This document shows, in pieces, positions 1-7,841 of a stretch of DNA of 64,000 nt (positions are counted from its first letter, which is position 1; each line of letters begins with the position of its first letter). The translations under genes were made by a program, and so were the position numbers. Origin of the DNA: Streptomyces sp. Tu 3180 (lineage in GTDB: Bacteria > Actinomycetota > Actinomycetes > Streptomycetales > Streptomycetaceae); assembly GCF_009852415.1 (NCBI RefSeq), contig NZ_WOXS01000002.1:6612001-6676000 (forward strand). The letters run 5' to 3'. The notes under the pieces were generated by a model. That model saw only the letters and a program-made list of their open reading frames with translations, was not told the DNA's origin and did not search any database.

Positions 1-1
1 C

Positions 2-907
2 ACCCGCTCGCCCGCCGCCGACACCCCCGGCGACCTCTCCCGCCACCTCGCCACCTGCGTGCCGTGCGCCGAGGCCGCCGCCTGCCTGCGGCTGCACACC
101 GGGGGACTGCCCGGGGCACTGGCCGGCGGGGTGATCGGCTGGGGCGGCCTCGCCTACCTGGAACGCCGCCGCCGGGCCGCCGAGGCACGGCTCGGGGCCG
201 GAGGCCGGGACGGGACCGACCCGGAGCACGGCGACCCGGCGGACGGTACGGCCGGGGCGCGCGCCGCCCGCAACGGCCTGCTGGTGGCCGCCGTCCTGGT
301 CTCCGCCCTCGCGCTCGCGGTCTCGCTGATGCCGTTCGGCGACACGGAGGCCGAGAGCGCCGCGCGTCCCGGCACCGGCCGCCGGCCGGCGGCCGACCCC
401 GGCCCGTCCCTGTCGCCCGCCCCCGCCGCGCCGTCCCCCTCGGCGTCCTTTGCGTCCTCCTCCGCGTCCTCCGGGGCCCCGAAGCGGCCCGCCGGGCGCA
501 CACCGGACCGCAAGGGCCCCGGCCCCGAACCCGAGCCCCAGGGAACCTCCACGGCCACCGCCGCGCCGGAGACCACCGCCCGCGGCGGTGAGGCCCCCTG
601 CCGGGTCGTCTACGACCTGGTCAACCAGTGGCCCGACGGCTTCCAGGCCACCGTCACCGTCACCCCACGGGAACCCCTCGACTCCTGGCGCGTCGGTTTC
701 TCCTTCCGGGACGGCCAGCGGGTCCGCCAGATGTGGGACGCCACCGCGAGCCAGGACGGCTCCCGCGTCACCGCCACCGCCGCCGACTACAACAGCACGG
801 TCCCGGCGGGCGGAAGGCTCGCCTTCGGCTTCCTCGCCTCCTGGACCGGCAGGAACTCCCCGCCCACCGACATCACCCTCAACGGCCGCCCCTGCGCCAC
901 CGGGTGA
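2..907 (+). CDS. CBM2 (cellulose-binding) domain membrane protein, 5' end outside the window
   Basis: The reading frame is open from the first bases, so the N-terminus is missing. The visible 301 residues start with an H-x3-C-x2-C zinc-finger-like motif (HLATCVPC), as found in ZAS anti-sigma domains and after some sigma-factor domains. A hydrophobic stretch follows (NGLLVAAVLVSALALAVSLM), then a long Pro/Ser/Ala-rich linker. The last ~105 residues read as a family 2 carbohydrate-binding module with a Cys near each end and spaced Trp residues (W in NQWPDG, SWRVGF, MWDAT, SWTGR). This predicts a cytoplasmic zinc domain, one membrane segment and an exported sugar-binding module. The missing part could be a sigma-like or anti-sigma domain; that is inference. 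The internal ATG/GTG starts around position 59 cut the zinc motif and are unlikely. Confidence 0.75.
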   Translation, partial: TRSPAADTPGDLSRHLATCVPCAEAAACLRLHTGGLPGALAGGVIGWGGLAYLERRRRAAEARLGAGGRDGTDPEHGDPADGTAGARAARNGLLVAAVLVSALALAVSLMPFGDTEAESAARPGTGRRPAADPGPSLSPAPAAPSPSASFASSSASSGAPKRPAGRTPDRKGPGPEPEPQGTSTATAAPETTARGGEAPCRVVYDLVNQWPDGFQATVTVTPREPLDSWRVGFSFRDGQRVRQMWDATASQDGSRVTATAADYNSTVPAGGRLAFGFLASWTGRNSPPTDITLNGRPCATG

Positions 908-1065
908 CGGGGTCCCACGGCGCCCACGGGGCGGAGCCGGTCGCGCGGGGCCGCGCGTCCGGCTCCGGGCGGGCCGGGGTCACCTCGACCGGCGGTGTGC
1001 TCGAGGACGGTCCCGCCGGCACCCCGACCCGCTGCTGCCGGCCCGCTGTTGTGCACCGGGCACGA

Positions 1066-1100
1066 CGAACCCCGACGAGAAACGACTTCGTCGGGGTTCG
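1066..1100 (-). terminator. Strong hairpin terminator of the secreted-protein gene
   Basis: A perfect 13-bp inverted repeat (arms 1066-1078 and 1088-1100, CGAACCCCGACGA and its complement) surrounds a 9-nt loop. It lies just past the stop codon of the minus-strand gene and also faces the end of the CBM2 gene, so it can serve both convergent units. Confidence 0.85.
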
Positions 1101-1109
1101 AGGACGCGC

Positions 1110-1520
1110 TCAGGCGAGGTTCCTGGGCAGGGTGAGGACGTCGGCGAGAGCCGGGCGGATCACCCTGAGCGGTACCTGGAAGCTCGTCTCGTTGCCGTCG
1201 GGGGCCTGGCAGGTGACCGTCGCCGTCGCCGGAGTACCGGTCGCCGGGATGTTGTTGAAGGTCAGGCTGTACAGCGCGCTCGTGGCCTCGGTGCTGATGC
1301 TGGTCGAGCGGACGGTGGCCTGGGGGAGCTGGGTGGTGATCGACACCCTGGTCGGGCTCGAGTCGTCACCCTGCCGAAGGCAACTCGCGGTTCCGCTGAC
1401 AACCACCCTCGGGTTGTCGGGGTCTGCGTGCGCCGCGGTGCCGACCGCTATGGGCGCGGCGACTGCGACCGAGGCCAGGACGGCCATGGCTCCGAGAGTG
1501 GTCCTGGTGCGAGTAGGCAT
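1110..1520 (-). CDS. Small secreted protein of unknown function
   Basis: This encodes 136 residues. The N-terminus is a clear Sec signal peptide: MPTRTRTT followed by the hydrophobic LGAMAVLASVAVAAPIAVG, with likely cleavage after AHA. The mature part (~105 residues) is rich in Thr, Ser and Val and has two Cys (SCLRQ and VTCQA) that could form a disulfide. This suggests a compact beta-rich exported protein. The start at 1520 is chosen because GGAGG lies 5 nt upstream; the open frame continues upstream to 1670 but has no better ribosome site. A strong terminator follows directly. I do not recognise a family. Confidence 0.7.
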   Translation of the reverse strand: MPTRTRTTLGAMAVLASVAVAAPIAVGTAAHADPDNPRVVVSGTASCLRQGDDSSPTRVSITTQLPQATVRSTSISTEATSALYSLTFNNIPATGTPATATVTCQAPDGNETSFQVPLRVIRPALADVLTLPRNLA

Positions 1521-2227
1521 TTCAGCCTCCATCGAGCGGTGATGTGCTTCAGGGCGGCTCCGACGGCCGTGCGCGACGAGCGCAGGCCGGGGCAGGGGCG
1601 CGACGGCGTGCGAGGTGCCGTCCATGGGGAGTGGAGCGCGCCCGCCGTCAAGGGCGGAGCCTGACATCACGCTGCTGGCTACGGGGTTCGTGGCTGGCCG
1701 TGCTCCGCGCTCCCGGATGCTTCTGGGCGCTCAGCCGACTCCCTGCAGCGGATGTTCCACCAACCACACTCATACACTCCCGGCCATCCCGCAAGCGCTG
1801 GGCCGATCGGCTGATTTCACGCCGGGACCGGAACACCGGGGCCGGTCGGTGACGATCGGGGGCGTGACGCCGGTGGGCACGGTCGCTCCGTGTCCGGCGC
1901 CGCCTTCGGCCCTGTCGCGGGCGCGGGGCGACGGGGTGCGTCCGGCGCGGCGCGGCGCGGGCCGGTGCGTGAACGGCGCTCGGCGGGTGCGGGGTTGCGG
2001 GCGTGGACCAGGACCGTGACGGGGCCGGCCGGGTCGGGGGTTTCGGCGGTGGGCGCCGCGAGCCGGACCGTGCGCGGGGCGTCGTCGGGCCGGGTGACGG
2101 GGTGAGGACGGATGCCGGAAAAAGGGTTGGCCGTCCGGGTGGTCGGGCCTCTAGGCTGTGGCGCGGAAGTGAGCAGGGCCGTCGGCTGCTGCTGTGACCG
2201 GCGTGCGGTGAAAGGGAGGTGTGACCG
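1521..2227. other. Long intergenic stretch without a recognisable gene
   Basis: About 700 bp lies between the divergent secreted-protein and rsgA units. Open frames exist on both strands, but their translations are low-complexity Arg/Pro/Ala strings without recognisable domains or good ribosome sites. The part near 1700-1820 is less GC-rich and probably holds the promoter of the secreted-protein gene. I see no RNA gene here. Confidence 0.5.
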
Positions 2228-2299
2228 ATGACTGTCTTTGTGAGGGGTGCTGACCGCATCCGGACGCTCGTTCATCCCACCTCCGTGGCCCTCGGCTGA
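2228..2299 (+). CDS. Possible 23-residue leader ORF upstream of rsgA
   Basis: An ATG at 2228 follows an excellent ribosome site (AAAGGGAGGTGTGACCG before the ATG). It opens a frame of 23 codons (MTVFVRGADRIRTLVHPTSVALG) ending in TGA at 2297-2299, 62 nt before the rsgA start. The composition (TVFVRGADRIRTLV) is less Pro/Arg-biased than chance frames in this GC range. It could be a leader peptide or upstream ORF for rsgA, or a chance start. Only the ribosome site supports it. Confidence 0.35.
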   Translation: MTVFVRGADRIRTLVHPTSVALG

Positions 2300-2361
2300 C
2301 ACTCCTTCCTCTGCCGCGCTCGTGACGCGCGGTGCCGGGGCCGCCCTTCGAAGGGTCTCCC

Positions 2362-3465
2362 TTGAATCTCTCCTCTTCCGTTCCGGCTTCCTCGCACGCT
2401 CTCGCTCCCTACGGCTGGGACGAGGAGTGGGCGGCCGCGTTCTCCCCGTACGGCGCGCAGGGGCTGCTGCCCGGGCGCGTGGTGCGGGTCGACCGCGGGC
2501 AGTGCGACGTCGTCACCGGCGACGGGACCGTGCAGGTCGACACCGCCTTCGTCACCCCGCACGACCCCCTGCGGGTCGTGTGCACGGGTGACTGGGTCGC
2601 CGTCGAACCCGGCGGGAACCCGCGCTACGTGCGCGCGTACCTGCCGCGCCGTACCGCCTTCGTGCGCTCCACCTCCTCCAAGCGGTCCGAGGGGCAGATC
2701 CTCGCCGCCAACGTCGACCACGCCGTCGTCGCCGTCTCCCTCGCCGTCGAGCTCGACCTGGCCCGGATCGAGCGGTTCCTCGCGCTGGCCTGGGAGTCCG
2801 GGGCGCAGCCGGTGGTCGTGCTCACCAAGGCCGACCTCGTGCCGGACGCGGTGACCCGGGCGCACCTCGTCCAGGACGTGGAGACCAGCGCGCCCGGCGT
2901 GCCGGTGCTCCCCGTCAGTGCCAGGGACGGGGACGGACTCGACGTCCTCGCCGCGATCACGGCCGGCGGGACGTCGGTGCTGCTCGGGCAGTCCGGCGCG
3001 GGCAAGTCCACGCTCGCCAACGCGCTGCTCGGCGAGGACGTGATGGACGTCCGGGCCACCCGGGACGTCGACGGCAAGGGCCGCCACACCACGACCACCC
3101 GCAACCTGCTGGCGCTGCCCGGCGGGGGCGTCCTCATCGACACGCCCGGCCTGCGGGGCGTCGGCCTGTGGGACGCCGGCACCGGCGTCGGCCAGGTGTT
3201 CTCCGAGATCGAGGAACTCGCCGAGGGCTGCCGCTTCCACGACTGCGCCCACGAGAGCGAGCCGGGCTGCGCGGTCCTCGGCGCCGTCGAGGACGGTGCC
3301 CTCCCGCAGCGCCGTCTGGAGAGCTACCGCAAGCTGCTGCGGGAGAACCAGTACATCGTGGCCAAGACCGACGCGAGGCTCCGCGCGGAGATCCGCAAGG
3401 ACTGGAAGCGCAAGGGCGCGATCGGAAGGGCGGCGATGGAGGCGAAGCGCGGCCGCTGGAAGTAG
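2362..3465 (+). CDS. rsgA: RsgA, ribosome small-subunit-dependent GTPase A
   Basis: This is a circularly permuted GTPase that checks late 30S ribosome maturation in the cytoplasm. Starting from TTG, 367 residues show an N-terminal OB-fold region. The GTPase motifs come in permuted order: TKAD (G4) at 155-158, GQSGAGKS (G1/P-loop) at 209-216 and DTPG (G3) at 260-263. A C-terminal zinc site follows from C290 (CRFHDC...PGC). TTG at 2362 is preferred because AAGGG lies 6 nt upstream. An in-frame GTG at 2332 would add 10 residues but has no ribosome site. A short ORF precedes the gene and a hairpin follows it. Confidence 0.93.
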   Translation: MNLSSSVPASSHALAPYGWDEEWAAAFSPYGAQGLLPGRVVRVDRGQCDVVTGDGTVQVDTAFVTPHDPLRVVCTGDWVAVEPGGNPRYVRAYLPRRTAFVRSTSSKRSEGQILAANVDHAVVAVSLAVELDLARIERFLALAWESGAQPVVVLTKADLVPDAVTRAHLVQDVETSAPGVPVLPVSARDGDGLDVLAAITAGGTSVLLGQSGAGKSTLANALLGEDVMDVRATRDVDGKGRHTTTTRNLLALPGGGVLIDTPGLRGVGLWDAGTGVGQVFSEIEELAEGCRFHDCAHESEPGCAVLGAVEDGALPQRRLESYRKLLRENQYIVAKTDARLRAEIRKDWKRKGAIGRAAMEAKRGRWK

Positions 3466-3472
3466 CCGGGCA

Positions 3473-3496
3473 GGGGCGGTCCCCGCAGACCGCCCC
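3473..3496 (+). terminator. Hairpin after rsgA
   Basis: An 8-bp inverted repeat (GGGGCGGT / ACCGCCCC) with an 8-nt loop starts 7 nt after the rsgA stop codon and lies before the ada-alkA start. It is a short stem, so termination may be partial. Confidence 0.5.
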
Positions 3497-3565
3497 CTCA
3501 CCCTCACCTTCATGTCCGGTTTCCGCCAGCCGAGGCTCCCCGGCCGGTGGAGACTGGACGGTGTG

Positions 3566-4969
3566 ATGGACGAGGACAGCAGGTACGAGGCGGTGCGCAG
3601 TCGGGACGCCCGGTTCGACGGTGCGTTCTTCTTCGCCGTGCGGACGACCGGGATCTACTGCCGGCCCAGCTGCCCCGCGGTCACGCCGAACCGGCGCAAC
3701 GTGCGGTTCTTCGCGACCGCGGCCGCGGCCCAGGGCGCCGGTTTCCGGGCCTGCCGGCGGTGCCGCCCGGACGCCGTCCCCGGCTCCGCCGAGTGGAACG
3801 TGCGGGCCGACGTCGTGGGCCGGGCCATGCGGCTGATCGCCGACGGCGTGGTCGACCGCGAGGGCGTCGCCGGACTCGCCGCACGGCTCGGCTACAGCGC
3901 CCGGCAGGTGCAGCGGCAGCTCACCGGGGAGCTCGGCGCCGGACCCGTCGCGCTCGCCCGGGCACAGCGGGCGCACGCCGCGCGCGTGCTGCTCCAGACC
4001 ACCGGGCTCCCGGTCACCCAGGTCGCCTTCGCCTCCGGGTTCGCCAGCGTGCGGCAGTTCAACGACACCATCCGGGCCGTGTACGCCACCACGCCCAGCG
4101 AACTGCGCGCCACCGCGCCCCGCGGCGGCCGGGCGGCCCGCCGCGCCGCCACCCCCGTCTCCGGGATCCCCCTGCGGCTCGCCCACCGCGGCCCCTACCC
4201 GTCCGGACCCGTCTTCGACCTGCTGGAACGCGAGGCCGTCCCGGGCGTCGAGGACGTGAGCGGCGCTCCGGGCGCCCGCACCTACCGGCGCACGCTGCGC
4301 CTCCCCTACGGCACCGGCATCGTCGCCGTCGACGAGCGCCCCGGCGCCGCGCGCACCGGATCGGGCGCCCACCCCGGCGGCTGGCTCGACGCCCGCATCC
4401 ACCTCACCGACCCGCGCGACCTGACCACCGCCGTACACCGGCTGCGGCGGCTGTTCGACCTGGACGCCGACCCGTACGCCGTCGACGAGCGGCTCGGCGC
4501 CGACCCCCGGCTCGCCCCGCTGGTCGCCGCCCGGCCCGGGCTGCGCTCGCCTGGGGCCGCCGACCCGGAGGAGCTGGCGGTGCGCGCCCTGGTGGGCCGC
4601 GACGAGGCCGCCCGGCTGGTCCAGCGGTACGGCAAGGTCCTCGACGCCCCCTGCGGCGGCCTCACCCACCTGTTCCCCGAACCGGGCGTCCTCGCCGAGG
4701 CCGAGCCCGGCGGCACCCTGGGCGCGCTCACCGCCGCCCTCGCCGACGGCACCGTACGCCTCGGCCCCGGCGCCGACCGGGACGGCGCCCAGGACGCCCT
4801 GGGCGCCGTGCCCGGCCTGGACGCCCGCACGATCGCCGAGATCCGCACCCGCGCCCTCGGCGACCCGGACGTGGCCCCGCCCGGCCCCGACGTCCCCGAC
4901 GGCTGGCGCCCCTGGCGCTCGTACGCCCTGAACCACCTGCGCGCGGCAGGGGAGTTGGAGTACCGATGA
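3566..4969 (+). CDS. Ada-AlkA fusion: methyl-sensing activator with a degenerate 3-methyladenine glycosylase domain
   Basis: The 467 residues hold three parts. Residues ~1-75 are the Ada zinc domain, with Cys ligands C32, C36, C63 and C66; C32 aligns with the methylphosphotriester acceptor. Residues ~80-190 are an AraC-type helix-turn-helix domain (AARLGYSARQVQRQLT, TQVAFASGFASVRQFNDT). The rest follows AlkA, with good matches such as RRLFDLDADPYAVDERLGAD and WRPWRSYALNHL. The glycosylase core is damaged: the usual LGQQVS segment reads LVGRDEAARLV, the helix-hairpin-helix Trp is lost (PGLDART), and the region that normally carries the catalytic Asp is shortened to APPGPDVPDGW. It therefore probably still regulates but may not excise bases. 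It overlaps ogt by 4 nt (ATGA). Confidence 0.85.
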   Translation: MDEDSRYEAVRSRDARFDGAFFFAVRTTGIYCRPSCPAVTPNRRNVRFFATAAAAQGAGFRACRRCRPDAVPGSAEWNVRADVVGRAMRLIADGVVDREGVAGLAARLGYSARQVQRQLTGELGAGPVALARAQRAHAARVLLQTTGLPVTQVAFASGFASVRQFNDTIRAVYATTPSELRATAPRGGRAARRAATPVSGIPLRLAHRGPYPSGPVFDLLEREAVPGVEDVSGAPGARTYRRTLRLPYGTGIVAVDERPGAARTGSGAHPGGWLDARIHLTDPRDLTTAVHRLRRLFDLDADPYAVDERLGADPRLAPLVAARPGLRSPGAADPEELAVRALVGRDEAARLVQRYGKVLDAPCGGLTHLFPEPGVLAEAEPGGTLGALTAALADGTVRLGPGADRDGAQDALGAVPGLDARTIAEIRTRALGDPDVAPPGPDVPDGWRPWRSYALNHLRAAGELEYR

Positions 4970-5481
4970 GCACGATGACGAACACCACGACCAGCACGAC
5001 GTACTGGACGAGTGCGGACAGCCCCCTCGGGCCGCTCCTGCTCACCGCCGCTCCGACCGGCGAGCTGACCTCGCTCTCCGTGCCCGGGCAGAAAGGCGGG
5101 CGCACCGTGCAGGACGGCTGGCGGCGCGACCCCGGCCCGTTCCGCGCGGCCGGACAGCAGCTCGCCGCGTACTTCGCCGGCGAGCTCCAGGAGTTCCGGC
5201 TGGCCGTGCGCACCGCCGGCACCCCCTTCCGGGAGAAGGTCTGGGCCGCGCTCGACGACGTCCCCTACGGGGCGACCGTGTCCTACGGCGAGATCGCCGC
5301 GCGGATCGGCGCGCCCCGGGCCGCCGTGCGGGCCGTCGGCGGGGCGATCGGCGCGAACCCCCTGCTGATCGTCCGCCCCTGCCACCGGGTGATCGGCGCC
5401 GACGGGTCGCTGACCGGGTACGCGGGCGGGCTGGAGCGGAAGGTGCGGCTGCTCACGCACGAGGGCGTGCTGCGGCCGTGA
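4966..5481 (+). CDS. ogt: Methylated-DNA--protein-cysteine S-methyltransferase
   Basis: This suicide enzyme transfers alkyl groups from O6-alkylguanine to its own cysteine. The 171 residues carry the active-site PCHRVIG motif with acceptor C139. The helix-turn-helix DNA-binding region before it reads VSYGEIAARIGAPRAAVRAVGGAIGANP. The ATG at 4966 overlaps the ada-alkA stop codon, so the two are translationally coupled and form an adaptive-response operon. The N-terminus (MSTMTNTTTSTTYWTSADSP) is Thr-rich. The gene ends 6 nt before a convergent gene. Confidence 0.93.
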   Translation: MSTMTNTTTSTTYWTSADSPLGPLLLTAAPTGELTSLSVPGQKGGRTVQDGWRRDPGPFRAAGQQLAAYFAGELQEFRLAVRTAGTPFREKVWAALDDVPYGATVSYGEIAARIGAPRAAVRAVGGAIGANPLLIVRPCHRVIGADGSLTGYAGGLERKVRLLTHEGVLRP

Positions 5482-5487
5482 CGCGGG

Positions 5488-5970
5488 TCAGCCCCAGAAC
5501 ACCGCGCCCAGCCACGCCGCCGTGATCAGCTGGCAGGCGAACAGCTCGGCCAGCACGCTCCAGCCGCCCGAGCGCAGCGCCGAGCGCAGCGCCGTGACCG
5601 CCTCGCCGTGGCGGCCCAGACGGAGCCGCTCACCGAGGTAGATCCCGGCGAGGAAGCCCGGGACCGCGCCGAGCACGGGCAGCAGGACGAAACCGAGGAG
5701 CGAGCCCCAGCCCGCGTACGCCAGCATCCGGCCGTCGTCACCGCCCGCCCGCAGCCGGCGGGGCGGCAGCGCCCAGCGCACCGCCTGGGAGAGGAACAGC
5801 ACGGCGGTCGCCCCCACGAGCACCCACCACGCGACGGGCCGGGGGTCCTCCAGCGCCCACCACAGGACCGCGGCCCACACCAGCCATGACCCCGGTACTC
5901 CGGGCAGCAGCACTCCGTACAGGCCGAGCAGGAGCACCAGTCCGACCAGCAGGAGGTCCCACGCTCCCAT
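5488..5970 (-). CDS. DUF456 family integral membrane protein
   Basis: The 160 residues are almost all hydrophobic, with about four membrane segments. These include WDLLLVGLVLLLGLYGVLLPGVPG near the N-terminus, which matches the start of DUF456 proteins, and a Gly-rich middle (GSLLGFVLLPVLGAVPGFLAGIYLGE). The function of the family is unknown. The start is placed at the ATG at 5970, where the hydrophobic protein begins; the frame is open further upstream but has only Arg/Pro-rich sequence there. The gene faces ogt with a 6-nt gap. Confidence 0.8.
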   Translation of the reverse strand: MGAWDLLLVGLVLLLGLYGVLLPGVPGSWLVWAAVLWWALEDPRPVAWWVLVGATAVLFLSQAVRWALPPRRLRAGGDDGRMLAYAGWGSLLGFVLLPVLGAVPGFLAGIYLGERLRLGRHGEAVTALRSALRSGGWSVLAELFACQLITAAWLGAVFWG

Positions 5971-6201
5971 CTGTCCAGGGTGCGGGAGGCCGGGGCACGG
6001 CGCAGGACGGCGCGGGCGGTGCGGGACGGCCGGGGAGGGGCCTCGTCGGCGCGGTGCGCACCCGCGGCCGGGTCGGCCGCGGCACTCCGTTCGCACAGCC
6101 GTCCCACCGGTCACCCGACAGGCCGTCCCGTGCGCGGCGCGGGCCACCGATTTTCCGGTTGCCCCGTTCCCATCCGGCCGGTGCGGGGGACAATCGGGGG
6201 C

Positions 6202-7773
6202 ATGAGCCAGCAGGGGGGAAGGCCCACCGGTCGCGAGGACGACTGGTGGGAGGAGCTGTACGGCGACGCCACCGTCGGTGACACGGGCCCCGCGACCGGG
6301 CCCGATTCCCTGGACGACCGCTTCGCCTCCGCGTCCGGAGCGCTGCACGGGGACCCGCCCCGGGCGGACGCGCTCCCGCCGGACCCGCCCCCGGCGGACA
6401 GCGCGCCGGCGGACCCGCCTCCGGCGGACGCGTCTGCCGCCCCCGGGGTGCCGGCCCCCCGGTCCTTCCCCGACGGGGCGACGGCGCACCCCCCACGCCG
6501 CCCGGCCTTACCCCCGCAGCGCGCCCCGTGGGAGCCGCCCACCACCCCGGAAGGCCCCGTGACCTTCGCGACGGGCGCCGGCCTTCCGGGCGGGGCCACG
6601 TCGGGAGGAGACCGGGGAACGGCGGCCGGATCCCCTCCGCGGACCGTGCCCCCCGTGCCGGACGGCGCCCCGCCCGTGCCCCCCGCTCCGCCCGTGCCCC
6701 CGGCTCCGCCCGTGCCCCCCGTCCCGCAGGACCCCCCGCCGGCCGTTCCCGCCCCCACCGCCGCCGGCCCCCGCGCCTCGCACCCGGGACCGCCCCCGGA
6801 CCCACCCCCCTCCCTCGCCTACGTCGGGTCCCGGCCGCCCACGTACGACGCCGAGCCCACCGCCCTCCCGGCGGCCGACCCCGACGAGCTGGACGACCTG
6901 GTCCCGGACACCGTGCTGGACGGCGCCCGCTACGGGGCCTGCACCCTGCGGGCCGCCTCCGTGCGCGGGGACTCCGCCCGGTACCGGGGGGAACCGCGCC
7001 GCGACGCCCTGCTGGCGGCGCGGTTCGGGACGGGGGAGCAGGCGCTGGTCCTCGTGGCGGTCGCGACGGGGAGCCGGGCCGCGCCCGGGACGCACCGCGC
7101 CGCGGCCGAGGCCTGCCGGTGGATCGGCCGGGCGGTGGGCCGCAGCCACGCCCGCCTCGTCGAGGACATCAGGGCCGCCCGGCGCGGCGACCTCAAGTCC
7201 GGCCTGCACCGCCTCACCGACCGCAGTCTCGGCAGGCTCCGCGCCGGCGCGGCCGAGCAGGGCCTCGAACCCGACGCCTACGCGGCCACCCTGCGCTGCC
7301 TCCTGCTGCCCGCCGACCCCGACTGCCGCACCCGCGTCTTCTTCGGCGTCGGCCCCGGCGGGCTGTTCCGGCTGCGGGACGGCGAGTGGCAGGACATCGA
7401 ACCGCGGGTCACCGAGGTCAGGGGGGAGCCCGTCCTCGGCTTCGGCTCGCCGCCCGCCGAGACCCCCGAGGGCGACCGCCTCACCATGGACCTGGGCATC
7501 CCCACGCCCCCGAGCCCGTACGAACCGGCCCCGGAACCACCCCGCGAACCGTTCCGCTTCCGCACCTCCGTAGCCCAGCCGGGGGACACCCTGCTGATGT
7601 GCGGGACCGGCTTCGCCGAGCCGCTGCGCGGTGAGGAGGAGTTCCGCGCCCACCTGGCCGACCGCTGGTCCGGCCCCGAACCGCCCGGCCTCGCCGCGTT
7701 CCTCGCCGACACGCAGGTACGGGTCAAGGGGTACGCGGACGACCGCACGGCCGTCGCCGTCTGGGAGGCGTGA
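6202..7773 (+). CDS. Protein phosphatase 2C-like domain protein with a Pro-rich N-terminal half and a TTA codon
   Basis: The 523 residues fall into two halves. Residues ~1-215 are acidic, then strongly Pro/Ala-rich, with PPVPPA repeats. Residues ~220-523 resemble the actinobacterial PP2C_2-type domain (GARYGACTLRAASVRGDSARYRGEPRRDALLAARFG, later GDTLLMCGTGFAEPL). Such proteins are thought to dephosphorylate Ser/Thr proteins, but several metal-ligand Asp residues of classical PP2C are not obvious, so activity is uncertain. Leu103 is encoded by TTA (6508-6510), read in Streptomyces only by the bldA tRNA, so translation may depend on developmental stage. The start has no perfect ribosome site (GGGGG 5 nt upstream). 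Confidence 0.75.
   Translation: MSQQGGRPTGREDDWWEELYGDATVGDTGPATGPDSLDDRFASASGALHGDPPRADALPPDPPPADSAPADPPPADASAAPGVPAPRSFPDGATAHPPRRPALPPQRAPWEPPTTPEGPVTFATGAGLPGGATSGGDRGTAAGSPPRTVPPVPDGAPPVPPAPPVPPAPPVPPVPQDPPPAVPAPTAAGPRASHPGPPPDPPPSLAYVGSRPPTYDAEPTALPAADPDELDDLVPDTVLDGARYGACTLRAASVRGDSARYRGEPRRDALLAARFGTGEQALVLVAVATGSRAAPGTHRAAAEACRWIGRAVGRSHARLVEDIRAARRGDLKSGLHRLTDRSLGRLRAGAAEQGLEPDAYAATLRCLLLPADPDCRTRVFFGVGPGGLFRLRDGEWQDIEPRVTEVRGEPVLGFGSPPAETPEGDRLTMDLGIPTPPSPYEPAPEPPREPFRFRTSVAQPGDTLLMCGTGFAEPLRGEEEFRAHLADRWSGPEPPGLAAFLADTQVRVKGYADDRTAVAVWEA
6670..6723 (+). repeat. Three tandem 18-bp repeats encoding PPVPPA units
   Basis: Units at 6670-6687, 6688-6705 and 6706-6723 differ by one to three bases from CCGCCCGTGCCCCCCGCT. 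They code for repeated Pro-Pro-Val-Pro-Pro-Ala in the linker of the PP2C-like protein. Such repeats can change copy number by slippage. Confidence 0.8.
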
Positions 7774-7841
7774 GCGGGGCCGGTGTGAATTCATGAACCC
7801 GGAGGGACCTTCAAGGAGACCCGAAGGGGCAGACGAGAACC

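Noticed and set aside
1817-2302. A minus-strand frame of 161 codons upstream of rsgA
   Set aside because: No good start or domain; the sequence is Pro/Thr/Arg-rich and it overlaps the region I treat as intergenic.
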